64,000 nt of DNA from CAWBRY01 sp963791295 (lineage in GTDB: Bacteria; Bacteroidota; Bacteroidia; Chitinophagales; Chitinophagaceae). The stretch spans positions 992,001 through 1,056,000 of the forward strand of contig CAWBRY010000001.1 of NCBI GenBank assembly GCA_963791295.1, given 5' to 3'. The notes under the pieces are model-generated. The model was not told the origin of the DNA and made no database searches. It saw nothing but the letters and a program-made list of their open reading frames with translations. Made by a program: the position numbers and the translations under genes. Positions within the stretch are counted from its first letter, which is position 1; each line of letters begins with the position of its first letter. Positions 38,117 to 47,098 of the stretch are shown here, one piece after another.

Positions 38117-39448
38117 TTATATATACCTATTAACTAAGTTCTCCAGGAACTCCTGTCTTCCACTGCGCATTTCAGGTTCTCCATTTTTAATCGCAACGTC
38201 TCGCAAATCTTCCAGCGTTAGCTTTCCTTCTTCAAATGCCTTTCCCTGTCCCTGGTCGAAGCTGGCATATCTTTCTGTTCTTATTTTCTTATAGTCCGAC
38301 TTTTTCAATATGTCGTCCGCAATGATCAATGCTCTTGCAAAGGCATCCATCCCACCAATATGAGCATGAAACAGGTCCTCCGGATCAGTTGAATTTCTTC
38401 TCACCTTTGCATCGAAATTGATTCCTCCTCCTTTAAATCCGTCAGCCTCAAGAATTACCAGCATGGCTTCTGCGAGTTCATTGAGGTTGTTCGGAAATTG
38501 GTCAGTATCCCAGCCATTCTGATAATCTCCGCGATTGGCATCGATGGAACCAAGCATACCTGCATCGGCTGCCACCTGCAACTCATGCTGAAAGCTATGT
38601 CCCGCCAGCGTTGCATGATTCACCTCTATATTTAGCTTGAAGTCTCCAAGCAGGTCATACTGGCGCAGGAAGCCGATCACGGTTTCCGCATCATAGTCGT
38701 ATTGATGCTTACTGGGCTCACAGGGTTTAGGTTCAATAAAAAATGTTCCCTTAAACCCATTCTTCCTTGCATAATCCTTCGCAGCATGAAGAAACGCCGC
38801 CAGATGTTCTTTTTCTCTCTTCATTTCAGTATTCAATAGGCTCATATAGCCTTCCCTGCCTCCCCAAAAGACGTAGTTCTCTCCCCCCAACGCAATTGTC
38901 GCATCCAACGCTGATTTCACTTGTGCTCCTGCATGCGCGAGCACATGAAAATCAGGATTGGTAGCCGCTCCATTCATGTAACGGCGATTGGAAAACAAAT
39001 TTGCAGTTCCCCAAAGCAACTTCACGCCGGTGGCTTCTTGTTTTTCTTTCAGGTAAGAAGTAGTTGCGAGCAATCGTCGTTCGTTCTCCTTTACATCATT
39101 CCCGTAATCCACTGCATCTACATCATGAAAACAATAGAAAGGGATCCCTAGTTTAGTAATGAGTTCAAATGCGGCGTCGGCCTTATCCCTGGCCCTGTCC
39201 ACCGCGTCGCTCTTTTCATTCCATGGAAACAGGTGCGTCGGCTCACCAAAAGGATCTGCTCCACTACCGACAAATGAATGCCAGTACGCGCAGGCAAATC
39301 GCAATACATCCTTCATTTTTTTGCCTCCCACTATTTTATTTTCATCATACCATCTAAATGCAAATGGATTGTCTGTGTCCGGCCCTTCATATTTAATGGT
39401 GGGAACCGTCTTGAAAAAAAGTTTACTGGCGGTTGCTGTCTTAGTCAT
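38117..39448 (-). CDS. xylA: Xylose isomerase
   Basis: A 443-residue cytoplasmic enzyme interconverting D-xylose and D-xylulose. Diagnostic motifs are FYCFHDVDAVD (catalytic His/Asp), WGTANLFSNRRYMNGA, YVFWGGREGY, FIEPKPCEPSKHQYDYD (metal ligand and Lys), NIEVNHATLAGHSFQHE, and DTDQFPNN with metal-binding aspartates. Length fits the class II xylose isomerases of Bacteroidota. It is transcribed after xylB with only 2 bases between the genes, giving a two-gene xylose operon. No xylose transporter or regulator is adjacent. Confidence 0.97.
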   Translation of the reverse strand: MTKTATASKLFFKTVPTIKYEGPDTDNPFAFRWYDENKIVGGKKMKDVLRFACAYWHSFVGSGADPFGEPTHLFPWNEKSDAVDRARDKADAAFELITKLGIPFYCFHDVDAVDYGNDVKENERRLLATTSYLKEKQEATGVKLLWGTANLFSNRRYMNGAATNPDFHVLAHAGAQVKSALDATIALGGENYVFWGGREGYMSLLNTEMKREKEHLAAFLHAAKDYARKNGFKGTFFIEPKPCEPSKHQYDYDAETVIGFLRQYDLLGDFKLNIEVNHATLAGHSFQHELQVAADAGMLGSIDANRGDYQNGWDTDQFPNNLNELAEAMLVILEADGFKGGGINFDAKVRRNSTDPEDLFHAHIGGMDAFARALIIADDILKKSDYKKIRTERYASFDQGQGKAFEEGKLTLEDLRDVAIKNGEPEMRSGRQEFLENLVNRYI

Positions 39449-39450
39449 CG

Positions 39451-40929
39451 TTATTCATTTAAGTGTTTTATTAAAATTGCTTTCCATCGCTCAAATAAAT
39501 TGTTGAATAAGTCGGTTTGATCTGGCTCTACGCTTTTCATCATTTTAGCATGGCGAAATGCGTCGTGGTATGAACCATAAATGCCGGCTCCCAATCCCGC
39601 TCCAATAGCTGCGCCTATACTGCCTTCCGTGTGGTAAAATTCTACAGGAATGCCTGTGCTGTTTACAAATGTCTGGGTGAACGTATCGCTTTGAAACATA
39701 TTCGCTTTCCCCGCGCGAATGACCTGCGGACGAATCCCATTTTCTTTCATGATATCGAGGCCATATCTAAAGGCGAAAGCGATGCCTTCCTGCGCGGCAC
39801 GAAACAGATGCGCGTTACGGTGCCGGTTAAAATCAACGCCGTGAATGTGAGCGTTCAAGGTCCTGTTATTCAACATCCGTTCGGCGCCATTTCCAAAAGG
39901 TAGGATCACTATGCCCTCACTTCCTGGTGGTACGCTGGCAGCCGCATCATTGATCTGTTGATATGAAAGACTCGCGCCCCCAATATTCCTGATCCATCGA
40001 TTCAATATACCGGCTCCATTAATATTCAACAATACACCCAGCCTTTTTTCTTTCTCGGTATAGTTGACATGCGCAAAGCTATTTACCCTTGACTGCCGAT
40101 CATACTTAATTTGATCACTCACCGCATACACTACCCCGCTGGTCCCTGCCGTTGCCGCTACCTCTCCCGGGTGGAGCACATTTAGAGACAAGGCGTTATT
40201 CGGTTGATCACCCGCCTTATAGCTGATAGGTATTCCGGGCTTGAGCGAAATTTCCTTAGCTACTTTCTCCGTCAATTGCCCATGTTCCGAAAAGACATTT
40301 TGAATTTTAGGTATAAAGGAAGGCGAAAAATCAAAATAGTCGAGTACATCTTTGGACAAGCTGTTGCTTTCAAAATCCCAGAATATTCCTTCGGATAGCG
40401 CGGCAATGCTTGTCGTCAATTCTCCAGTCATCTTCATCGCGATGAAATCTCCTGGCAGCATGATCTTATCGACCCGGTCATATATCTCGCGTTCATTTCG
40501 CTTTATCCAGGCCAACTTGGAAGCGGTGAAATTCCCAGGTGAATTGAGCAAGCGTTGAAGGCATTTCTCTTCTCCAATTACTTTAAATGCTTCGTTCCCG
40601 ATATCTACTGCACGGCTGTCACACCAGATGATGCTGTCTCTCAATAGCTTTTTATTCCTGTCAACCATTACCAATCCATGCATCTGGTAGGCGATCCCAA
40701 TGGCCTGTATCTTCATGGGGTCATAAGCTCCTGTGAGATGTGCTTTCTTTATCGCAGAAACCACATCCTCCCACCATTGCTGTGGGGATTGTTCGGCCCA
40801 GCCCGGACTAAGACTTCGGATGTCCCTTTCCGATTCGGGATGCTGAACGTTCGCCAATGTTTTTCCTGACTCGGCGTCCACGACGGCTACCTTGACAGCA
40901 GAAGTACCGATATCTATTCCGAGCAACAC
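39451..40929 (-). CDS. xylB: Xylulokinase
   Basis: A 492-residue FGGY-family kinase that phosphorylates D-xylulose to xylulose 5-phosphate for the pentose phosphate pathway. The N-terminal phosphate loop is LLGIDIGTSAVKVAVVD, AYQMHGLV and DSIIWCDSRA mark the sugar site, and AGTSGVVYAV and FGNGAERML lie in the C-terminal ATP domain. The start is a GTG at 40929, which gives the conserved N-terminus. It precedes xylA in the same operon. An imperfect inverted repeat lies in the region upstream, shared with the divergent ppc gene. Confidence 0.95.
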   Translation of the reverse strand: MLLGIDIGTSAVKVAVVDAESGKTLANVQHPESERDIRSLSPGWAEQSPQQWWEDVVSAIKKAHLTGAYDPMKIQAIGIAYQMHGLVMVDRNKKLLRDSIIWCDSRAVDIGNEAFKVIGEEKCLQRLLNSPGNFTASKLAWIKRNEREIYDRVDKIMLPGDFIAMKMTGELTTSIAALSEGIFWDFESNSLSKDVLDYFDFSPSFIPKIQNVFSEHGQLTEKVAKEISLKPGIPISYKAGDQPNNALSLNVLHPGEVAATAGTSGVVYAVSDQIKYDRQSRVNSFAHVNYTEKEKRLGVLLNINGAGILNRWIRNIGGASLSYQQINDAAASVPPGSEGIVILPFGNGAERMLNNRTLNAHIHGVDFNRHRNAHLFRAAQEGIAFAFRYGLDIMKENGIRPQVIRAGKANMFQSDTFTQTFVNSTGIPVEFYHTEGSIGAAIGAGLGAGIYGSYHDAFRHAKMMKSVEPDQTDLFNNLFERWKAILIKHLNE

Positions 40930-40937
40930 AGTAAAAA

Positions 40938-41037
40938 GTTATAAGTTATAAGTTGCAGGTAGCTAGAGTTATTATTTAAAATTAAGAGCTAATTTCAACA
41001 TTCAGAATATTAAAACTTACAACTTAAAACTTATAAC
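40938..41037. repeat. Imperfect inverted repeat between divergent xylB and ppc
   Basis: Two 23-base arms (40938-40960 and 41015-41037) match as reverse complements at 20 of 23 positions and surround 54 bases of AT-rich sequence. Each arm contains the short direct repeat unit TTATAAGTT or close variants. The arms lie just before each divergent start codon, so they are placed as possible operators or as mRNA-leader structures. AT-rich microrepeats of this kind may also be simple intergenic repeats without regulatory function. Confidence 0.55.
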
Positions 41038-41041
41038 GTAA

Positions 41042-43621
41042 ATGGACTACCTCCCTTCGCGTGGGTTGCAGCAATTCAAAAATTTTGTGGGGCTGAAATT
41101 CCAGCTTTACAACAGCCTGTTTACATCTCTTCCGTTTCACCGGATTGAAAAGACCGGTATCCTGCTCTCTTTATTATTATCCAACTGCGAGGATGGTTAC
41201 AAGAAGAAACTGAGCCCGACCCAGATCATTGAAGATTTTTTTCAGAAGCATGCCTCCGCCATGAATGAGCGCGATAAACTGGACATGCTCTTCCGGTTTG
41301 TACAATACGTGGAACGGCAGGTGGTCTTGTTCGATGCATTGGAGGATGCGTCCTTTCGCGAAGTGAATGATATGAATGGTGTAGGAACGCTGAAAGAAAT
41401 AGAATCGGACGTGTTTCAATCCAAAAAAGAAGACGAGCTGGCCGCCAAGCTGCACGAGTTTACTATTCGTCTCGTGCTGACAGCCCATCCCACCCAGTTT
41501 TATCCGGGGCCTGTGCTGGGGATCATCAATGATCTTTCCCGCGCGCTCGCTGACAACAATGCCAGCCAGATCAACATGTATCTCCAACAGCTCGGAAAAA
41601 CACCTTTCTTTAAGAATCAAAAACCTACTCCCTATGATGAGGCAGTGAGCCTGATCTGGTATCTTGAAAATATTTTTTATCCTGCCAGCGGACGGATCGT
41701 GAGTCAATTGAAAAACCATTTCCCCGACGCTATTTCCGAATCCAATGCAGTGATCACAATGGGTTTCTGGCCAGGCGGAGATCGCGACGGCAACCCCAAT
41801 GTCACAACAGATATCACATTGAAAGTCGCTGACTCTTTGCGGGGAAGCATCATCAAATGCTACTACCTGGATGTACGCAGAATGAAGCGCCGCCTGACTT
41901 TCAAAGGTGTGGATACAATTCTTAATGAACTGGAAAAGCAATTATACAATAATATTTTTATTCCGGGTCATCGAACCGTATTGAAAAAACAGGAGATACT
42001 GGATTCACTGAATCGAATCAAAGAGATCGTCATTTATCAGCACAACAGTCTTTTCCTTCACCTGGTCGACAACCTCATCAATAAAGTCAATGTCTTTGGA
42101 CTGCATTTTGCATCGTTGGACATTCGACAGGACAGCTCGGTTCATAATCTTGTTCTTGAAGCCGTTGCAGCAAAAACGGATGCGCTGCCGAAAGACTATC
42201 CGCAATTAGATGAGGAAGAAAAGATCCGCATTCTCAGTGCCTGCACAACCACCGTCGACCCGGGCTTGCTCGATGCCGGTATTATTCGCGACACTATAGA
42301 AAGTGTTCGGGCCATCAAGGAGATCCAACAGTATAATGGGAGAAAAGGTTGCAGCCGCTACGTGATCAGTCAGTGCAACAGTGTCCTTAATGTATTTGAG
42401 GTCTATGGACTTTTCTTGTTGGGTGGTTGGGAAAAAGAGGAGATGAATATCGACATTATCCCGCTTTTTGAAACCATCGATGACCTGCAGCGTGCAGCAA
42501 ACATCATGGAGACCTTATACAAACATGAAGAGTACAGGAATCACCTGAAGAACAGGAAGAATCGTCAAACGATCATGGTCGGCTTCTCCGACGGAACTAA
42601 AGACGGAGGATACCTGATGGCGAACTGGAGTATTTATAAGGCCAAGGAAGAATTGACTCGCATCTCGGATAAGTATGATGTCAATGTTGTTTTCTTTGAC
42701 GGCCGCGGGGGACCGCCTGCTCGTGGTGGTGGAAAGACACATAAGTTTTATGCGTCTATGGGAAAGAATATTTCTAACCAGGAAATTCAGTTGACAATCC
42801 AGGGGCAGACAGTCAGCTCTAATTTCGGGACGATTGATTCCGCGCAGTATAATATGGAGCAGTTATTAAACGCGGGCATTTCAAATGAACTTTTCTCGAC
42901 AAGAAAAGAAACAGTTTCGAGTAGCGAAGAAGCGTTGCTGCAGGAGTTGGCAAACGAAGGCTTCAAGGCATACACAGAGTTAAAAAAACATCCCGATTTC
43001 ATGGAATACCTCTCACAGATCAGTCCCGTGAAATTTTATGCCGAGACCAATATCGGATCAAGGCCCGCCAAGAGAGGGTCTTCCTCCGGGTTGGCTCTGA
43101 AAGATCTTCGGGCTATTCCCTTTGTGGGCGCCTGGAGCCAATTGAAACAAAACGTTACGGGTTTTTATGGAGTGGGCACCGCCATCCAGGTATTGGATCA
43201 AGAAGGCAAGTTTAAAGAATTGAAACAGCTGTATGAGGGTTCGAGTTTCTTCCGTACCCTGATTGACAATTGTGAAATGGCGATGAAGAAATGCTTTTTT
43301 CCATTAACTGAATATTTATCGCAGCATCCTAAGTATGGCGAAATCTGGAACAAGATCTACTCTGAATATGAATTGACCCTCCGCTACATATTTAAATTGT
43401 CCGGGCATACTGAATTGATGGCCGATTATCCGGTTGAACAATTGTCGATACAAATGAGGGAGCGAATTGTACTTCCGTTGATCACAATACAGCAGTATGC
43501 TATGTCACAGATCAGGCAGATCCAGGAGCAGTCATCGAATAATCCGATCAAAGAGACATTTGAAAAATTGGTTATCCGTTGCTCCTTCGGCATTATCAAC
43601 GCAGGAAGGAACTCTGCCTGA
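41042..43621 (+). CDS. ppc: Phosphoenolpyruvate carboxylase
   Basis: An 859-residue enzyme that carboxylates PEP to oxaloacetate and so refills the TCA cycle. Motifs include LTAHPTQFYPGP with the catalytic histidine, GFWPGGDRDGNPNVT, FFDGRGGPPARGGGKTHKF (the flexible loop and PEP site), and IGSRPAKRGSSS with AIPFVGAWSQ. The C-terminus ends INAGRNSA rather than the QNTG seen in enterobacterial enzymes; this appears to be a lineage feature. Cytoplasmic, single gene, divergent from xylB. A promoter for aguB follows it. Confidence 0.96.
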   Translation: MDYLPSRGLQQFKNFVGLKFQLYNSLFTSLPFHRIEKTGILLSLLLSNCEDGYKKKLSPTQIIEDFFQKHASAMNERDKLDMLFRFVQYVERQVVLFDALEDASFREVNDMNGVGTLKEIESDVFQSKKEDELAAKLHEFTIRLVLTAHPTQFYPGPVLGIINDLSRALADNNASQINMYLQQLGKTPFFKNQKPTPYDEAVSLIWYLENIFYPASGRIVSQLKNHFPDAISESNAVITMGFWPGGDRDGNPNVTTDITLKVADSLRGSIIKCYYLDVRRMKRRLTFKGVDTILNELEKQLYNNIFIPGHRTVLKKQEILDSLNRIKEIVIYQHNSLFLHLVDNLINKVNVFGLHFASLDIRQDSSVHNLVLEAVAAKTDALPKDYPQLDEEEKIRILSACTTTVDPGLLDAGIIRDTIESVRAIKEIQQYNGRKGCSRYVISQCNSVLNVFEVYGLFLLGGWEKEEMNIDIIPLFETIDDLQRAANIMETLYKHEEYRNHLKNRKNRQTIMVGFSDGTKDGGYLMANWSIYKAKEELTRISDKYDVNVVFFDGRGGPPARGGGKTHKFYASMGKNISNQEIQLTIQGQTVSSNFGTIDSAQYNMEQLLNAGISNELFSTRKETVSSSEEALLQELANEGFKAYTELKKHPDFMEYLSQISPVKFYAETNIGSRPAKRGSSSGLALKDLRAIPFVGAWSQLKQNVTGFYGVGTAIQVLDQEGKFKELKQLYEGSSFFRTLIDNCEMAMKKCFFPLTEYLSQHPKYGEIWNKIYSEYELTLRYIFKLSGHTELMADYPVEQLSIQMRERIVLPLITIQQYAMSQIRQIQEQSSNNPIKETFEKLVIRCSFGIINAGRNSA

Positions 43622-43652
43622 TAATTTAAGGCCCTTCAAACCACCAATAACT

Positions 43653-43660
43653 TAATTTTG
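43653..43660 (+). promoter_or_regulatory. Candidate Bacteroidota -7 element upstream of aguB
   Basis: TAATTTTG matches the Bacteroidota -7 consensus TAnnTTTG exactly and lies 18 bases before the aguB ATG, leaving a very short leader. No clear TTTG-type -33 element is visible at the expected distance, so this is a candidate only. Confidence 0.4.
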
Positions 43661-43677
43661 CATCTCAATTATCGGAA

Positions 43678-44550
43678 ATGGGCAAGCTGAACATCGGAAT
43701 GGTGCAAATGAGTTGTACCAACAACAAAGAGGAGAACCTCGCCAAAGCGATGGCCGGCGTAAAAAAAGCCGCCGCAGCAGGAGCACAGATCGTTTGCCTT
43801 CAGGAATTATTCACTTCTCTTTATTTCTGTGACGTAGAAGACTACGAAAATTTTAAGTTGGCTGAACCTATACCTGGCCCTTCCACCGAAACGATCAGCC
43901 AGGTTGCCCGTGAAAACAATGTTGTGATTGTCGCGTCATTATTTGAAAAAAGAACACAGGGAATTTATCACAACACCGTTGCCGTCCTGGATGCTGATGG
44001 GGAGTTTTTGGGTAAATACCGGAAGATGCATATTCCGGACGATCCGGCTTACTATGAAAAATTCTACTTTACCCCCGGCGATCTTGGTTACCGCGTGTTC
44101 AAAACAAAATTTGCAACGATTGGCGTATTGATCTGTTGGGACCAATGGTATCCTGAAGCAGCAAGAATTACTTCACTCATGGGGGCTGAACTCTTATTCT
44201 ATCCCACTGCCATTGGATGGGCGACTTCGCAGGATGAAGCAACCAACTCCGAACAATATGAAGCATGGCAAACGATTCAACGCAGTCATGCCATTGCCAA
44301 TGGCGTACATGTGGTTAGTGTGAACCGTGTAGGCCTGGAGCAGCAGGGAGCTATGAAATTTTGGGGAGGCTCTTTCATTTCGAATCCATTTGGAAATATT
44401 ATATACAAGGCAGCCCATGATATTGAAGAAGTGAAGGTGGTGGAAATTGACACCGCAAAAACAGATATCTACCGAACGCACTGGCCATTCATGCGGGATC
44501 GCCGCATCGACTCATATCAACCCATTACCCAACGATTTATCGATGAATAG
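43678..44550 (+). CDS. aguB: N-carbamoylputrescine amidase
   Basis: A 290-residue nitrilase-superfamily enzyme. The Glu-Lys-Cys triad is visible as LQELFTSLYF, GKYRKMHIPD and ICWDQWYPEAAR. The CWDQWYPEAAR and HIPDDPAYYEKFYF motifs are specific to N-carbamoylputrescine amidases, which release putrescine, CO2 and ammonia in the agmatine route to polyamines. The stop codon overlaps the start of aguA by 8 bases, so the two are translationally coupled. Confidence 0.94.
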   Translation: MGKLNIGMVQMSCTNNKEENLAKAMAGVKKAAAAGAQIVCLQELFTSLYFCDVEDYENFKLAEPIPGPSTETISQVARENNVVIVASLFEKRTQGIYHNTVAVLDADGEFLGKYRKMHIPDDPAYYEKFYFTPGDLGYRVFKTKFATIGVLICWDQWYPEAARITSLMGAELLFYPTAIGWATSQDEATNSEQYEAWQTIQRSHAIANGVHVVSVNRVGLEQQGAMKFWGGSFISNPFGNIIYKAAHDIEEVKVVEIDTAKTDIYRTHWPFMRDRRIDSYQPITQRFIDE

Positions 44551-45607
44551 TAATGTGGACGCCGATTTTCTAACCCCCCGGCAGCTTGGCTATTATTTTC
44601 CTGCAGAATTTGCACCACATGTCGCCACCTGGTTGAGTTGGCCTCATAAAGAAGCATCGTGGCCGGGCAAGATAGAAACAATCTTCGCTCCCTATGTGGA
44701 ATTCATCCGTGAACTCACCCGCGGCGAACTAGTTCGGATAAATGTTGCCGATGAGGCAATGAAAGAGTTTGCGATAAAAAAACTCACAGACAGATCGGTG
44801 GATCTAAGCAAGGTGCAGTTCTTCCTGCATCCAACGAATGATGCTTGGTGCAGGGATCATGGGCCAGCTTTCCTGATCAATCCAAAGGCCGAGCAGAAAA
44901 AAATCATCGTCGATTGGGATTATAATGCATGGGGCAATAAATATCCGCCCTATGATCTCGATGATGTAATTCCTACTCTTATCGGCAAACATTTCAATCT
45001 CCCGGTATTTAGGCCCGGCATCGTCATGGAAGGCGGTTCTGTTGAATTTAATGGAAAAGGGACCGTGATGACTTCGACGGCCTGCTTGCTGAATCCCAAT
45101 CGCAATCCGCATTTGAATCAGAAGCAGATCGAGGACATCCTCTGTAATTTTTATGGGGTCGATCAGGTACTTTGGATCGATGAAGGTATAATCGGCGATG
45201 ATACGGACGGACATATCGATGATACGGTCCGTTTCGTGAATGAAGACACTGTTATTGCAGTTGTTGAGGAAAATAAAAACGATGAGAATTATCCTTTGTT
45301 ATTGAAAAACCTGGAGCAGCTAAACCATATGAGGTTACTCAATGGAAAGCAACTAAATATTGTAGAGATCCCGATGCCGGATGAATTAATCTATGAAGAT
45401 CAGCGCCTTCCTGCCTCATACGCTAATTTCTATATTGCTAATAAATCTGTGATCGTGCCCACCTACCGCTGCAAAAAGGATGATCAGGTCTTAACCCTCA
45501 TCCAGGAATGTTTTCCGGACAAAACAGTCCGGGGCATTGATTCCACTGATATTATTTGGGGGCTGGGAAGCTTTCACTGTCTAAGCCAGCAGGAACCGAT
45601 GGTATAA
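44543..45607 (+). CDS. aguA: Agmatine deiminase
   Basis: A peptidyl-arginine-deiminase family enzyme of about 354 residues converting agmatine to N-carbamoylputrescine, the substrate of aguB. Signatures: WLSWPHKEASWPG, NDAWCRDHGPAF, MEGGSVEFNGKG, DDTDGHIDDTVRF and the C-terminal catalytic cysteine in LGSFHCLSQQEP. The open frame continues upstream inside aguB, but homology starts at MNSNVDADFLTPRQLGYYFP, so the ATG at 44543 is chosen. A terminator hairpin for the opposite strand begins right at its stop. Confidence 0.95.
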   Translation: MNSNVDADFLTPRQLGYYFPAEFAPHVATWLSWPHKEASWPGKIETIFAPYVEFIRELTRGELVRINVADEAMKEFAIKKLTDRSVDLSKVQFFLHPTNDAWCRDHGPAFLINPKAEQKKIIVDWDYNAWGNKYPPYDLDDVIPTLIGKHFNLPVFRPGIVMEGGSVEFNGKGTVMTSTACLLNPNRNPHLNQKQIEDILCNFYGVDQVLWIDEGIIGDDTDGHIDDTVRFVNEDTVIAVVEENKNDENYPLLLKNLEQLNHMRLLNGKQLNIVEIPMPDELIYEDQRLPASYANFYIANKSVIVPTYRCKKDDQVLTLIQECFPDKTVRGIDSTDIIWGLGSFHCLSQQEPMV

Positions 45608-45636
45608 AAAAAGCCATCCCGAAGAATCGGGACGGC
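45606..45636 (-). terminator. Rho-independent terminator for the ammonium transporter operon
   Basis: Read on the - strand, a GC-rich stem (GCCGTCCCGA / TCGGGATGGC, one G-U pair) with a TTCT loop is followed by seven T residues. It lies 52 bases past the stop of amt at 45688. Its T-tract touches the aguA stop codon on the other strand; there is no T-tract for the + strand. Confidence 0.85.
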
Positions 45637-45687
45637 GCTAACGATTGCTTGCCATTTAAAACTAACAAAACAAAAATTCTTATTTAG

Positions 45688-47010
45688 CTATAAGCTCTCA
45701 TCATGCTGTGTCAGGTCAAGGCCGGCTTCTTCCTCCTGCGGCGAAACGCGGATGGGTAGTATAAGATCCACAATCTTGAATACAACAAAACCCATGATGG
45801 TAGCATAAGCCACCACAATTCCGCAGCCGAGGACCTGGTGAAGAAAGAAATCCGTTCCGCCATATATCAGGCCATCACTTCCAATAGCGGGATTAATTTT
45901 CTTGCTGGCAAAGACCCCGGTAAGGATCATCCCGACAATACCTCCAATACCATGGCATGGAAATACATCCAATGTATCATCGATGGTCGTCTTTCCTTTC
46001 CAGTGTACCGCAATATTTGAACAGATGGCTGCTACAAAACCGATGAACATGCTTTGGGGTAATCCTACATAACCGGCTGCGGGCGTGATTGCTACCAATC
46101 CAACTACTGCACCGATACAGAATCCGAGACCTGAAGGCTTCCTGCCGCGTATCATATCAAAGAAGATCCAGGACAGGCCTGCTGCGGCAGATGCCGTGTT
46201 CGTATTTGCAAACGCATTCACAGCAAGGCCATTGGCTGCCATAGCAGAACCGGCGTTGAATCCAAACCATCCAAACCATAAGAGTCCTGTTCCCAATAGC
46301 ACGTATGTGATACGCGCGGGCTTGACCGCTTCCTTTTCAATATGAACCCGTCGGCGTTTCAGCATAATCGCGCCTGCCAGCGCCGCACAGCCCGCGGAGA
46401 TATGGACGACAGTACCGCCTGCAAAGTCGATCACTCCGAGCTTGGCGAGGAATCCTTCCGGATGCCAGTTCCAATGCGCAATGGGTGCATAGATCAGCAA
46501 GCTGAACAGGATCATGAACAGAATATAGGAGCTAAAGCGAATCCGTTCCGCAGTAGCGCCCACAACCAGGGCTGGTGTTATGATTGCAAACTTCATTTGA
46601 AACAGTGCGAACAGTAAAAGAGGAATGGAAGGGGCCAGGCTCCATGGCTCATGAGAATTAATTCCTCTCATCATAAAGAACTCCCTGGGGTCGCCGATAA
46701 ATCCATAAATGGATTTACCAAACGCCAGACCGAATCCAATCACTATCCAAAGGACACTAATGAGTCCTGTAGCTATGAAGCTTTGCATCATCGTTGAGAT
46801 GACATTTTTCTTGCCTACCATTCCCCCATAAAAAAATGATAAGCCAGGAGTCATTAACAACACCAGTGCCGAGGAGATCAGCATCCAGCCTATATCGGCA
46901 AAGTTGTAGGCCTTTGAACCGTCGAAATCCAGGAACAGTGGAATGGAAATTCCGATGATAGAAAAAAGCCCCAACAAAATAAAAGGAATCGAACTATAGG
47001 TCTTATTCAT
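45688..47010 (-). CDS. amt: Ammonium transporter (Amt family), copy 1
   Basis: A 440-residue inner-membrane channel with 11-12 hydrophobic helices. Conserved segments are MTPGLSFFYGGMVGKKNV, YAPIAHWNWHPEGFLAKLG (first pore His), GGTVVHISAGCAAL, FGWFGFNAGSA and DVFPCHGIGGIVGM (second pore His). It conducts ammonium or ammonia into the cell under nitrogen limitation. It is the third gene of an amt-porin-amt set. No glnK/glnB gene is in the window. The C-terminal tail (EEEAGLDLTQHDESL) resembles that of copy 2. Confidence 0.95.
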   Translation of the reverse strand: MNKTYSSIPFILLGLFSIIGISIPLFLDFDGSKAYNFADIGWMLISSALVLLMTPGLSFFYGGMVGKKNVISTMMQSFIATGLISVLWIVIGFGLAFGKSIYGFIGDPREFFMMRGINSHEPWSLAPSIPLLLFALFQMKFAIITPALVVGATAERIRFSSYILFMILFSLLIYAPIAHWNWHPEGFLAKLGVIDFAGGTVVHISAGCAALAGAIMLKRRRVHIEKEAVKPARITYVLLGTGLLWFGWFGFNAGSAMAANGLAVNAFANTNTASAAAGLSWIFFDMIRGRKPSGLGFCIGAVVGLVAITPAAGYVGLPQSMFIGFVAAICSNIAVHWKGKTTIDDTLDVFPCHGIGGIVGMILTGVFASKKINPAIGSDGLIYGGTDFFLHQVLGCGIVVAYATIMGFVVFKIVDLILPIRVSPQEEEAGLDLTQHDESL

Positions 47011-47098
47011 ACAACATGTTGGTTAAGAGTTGATAAACCCTTTCCTCACTAATACAATCGATATAGATTTTGTTTGAATGTCGATTCGATTTCATGAA

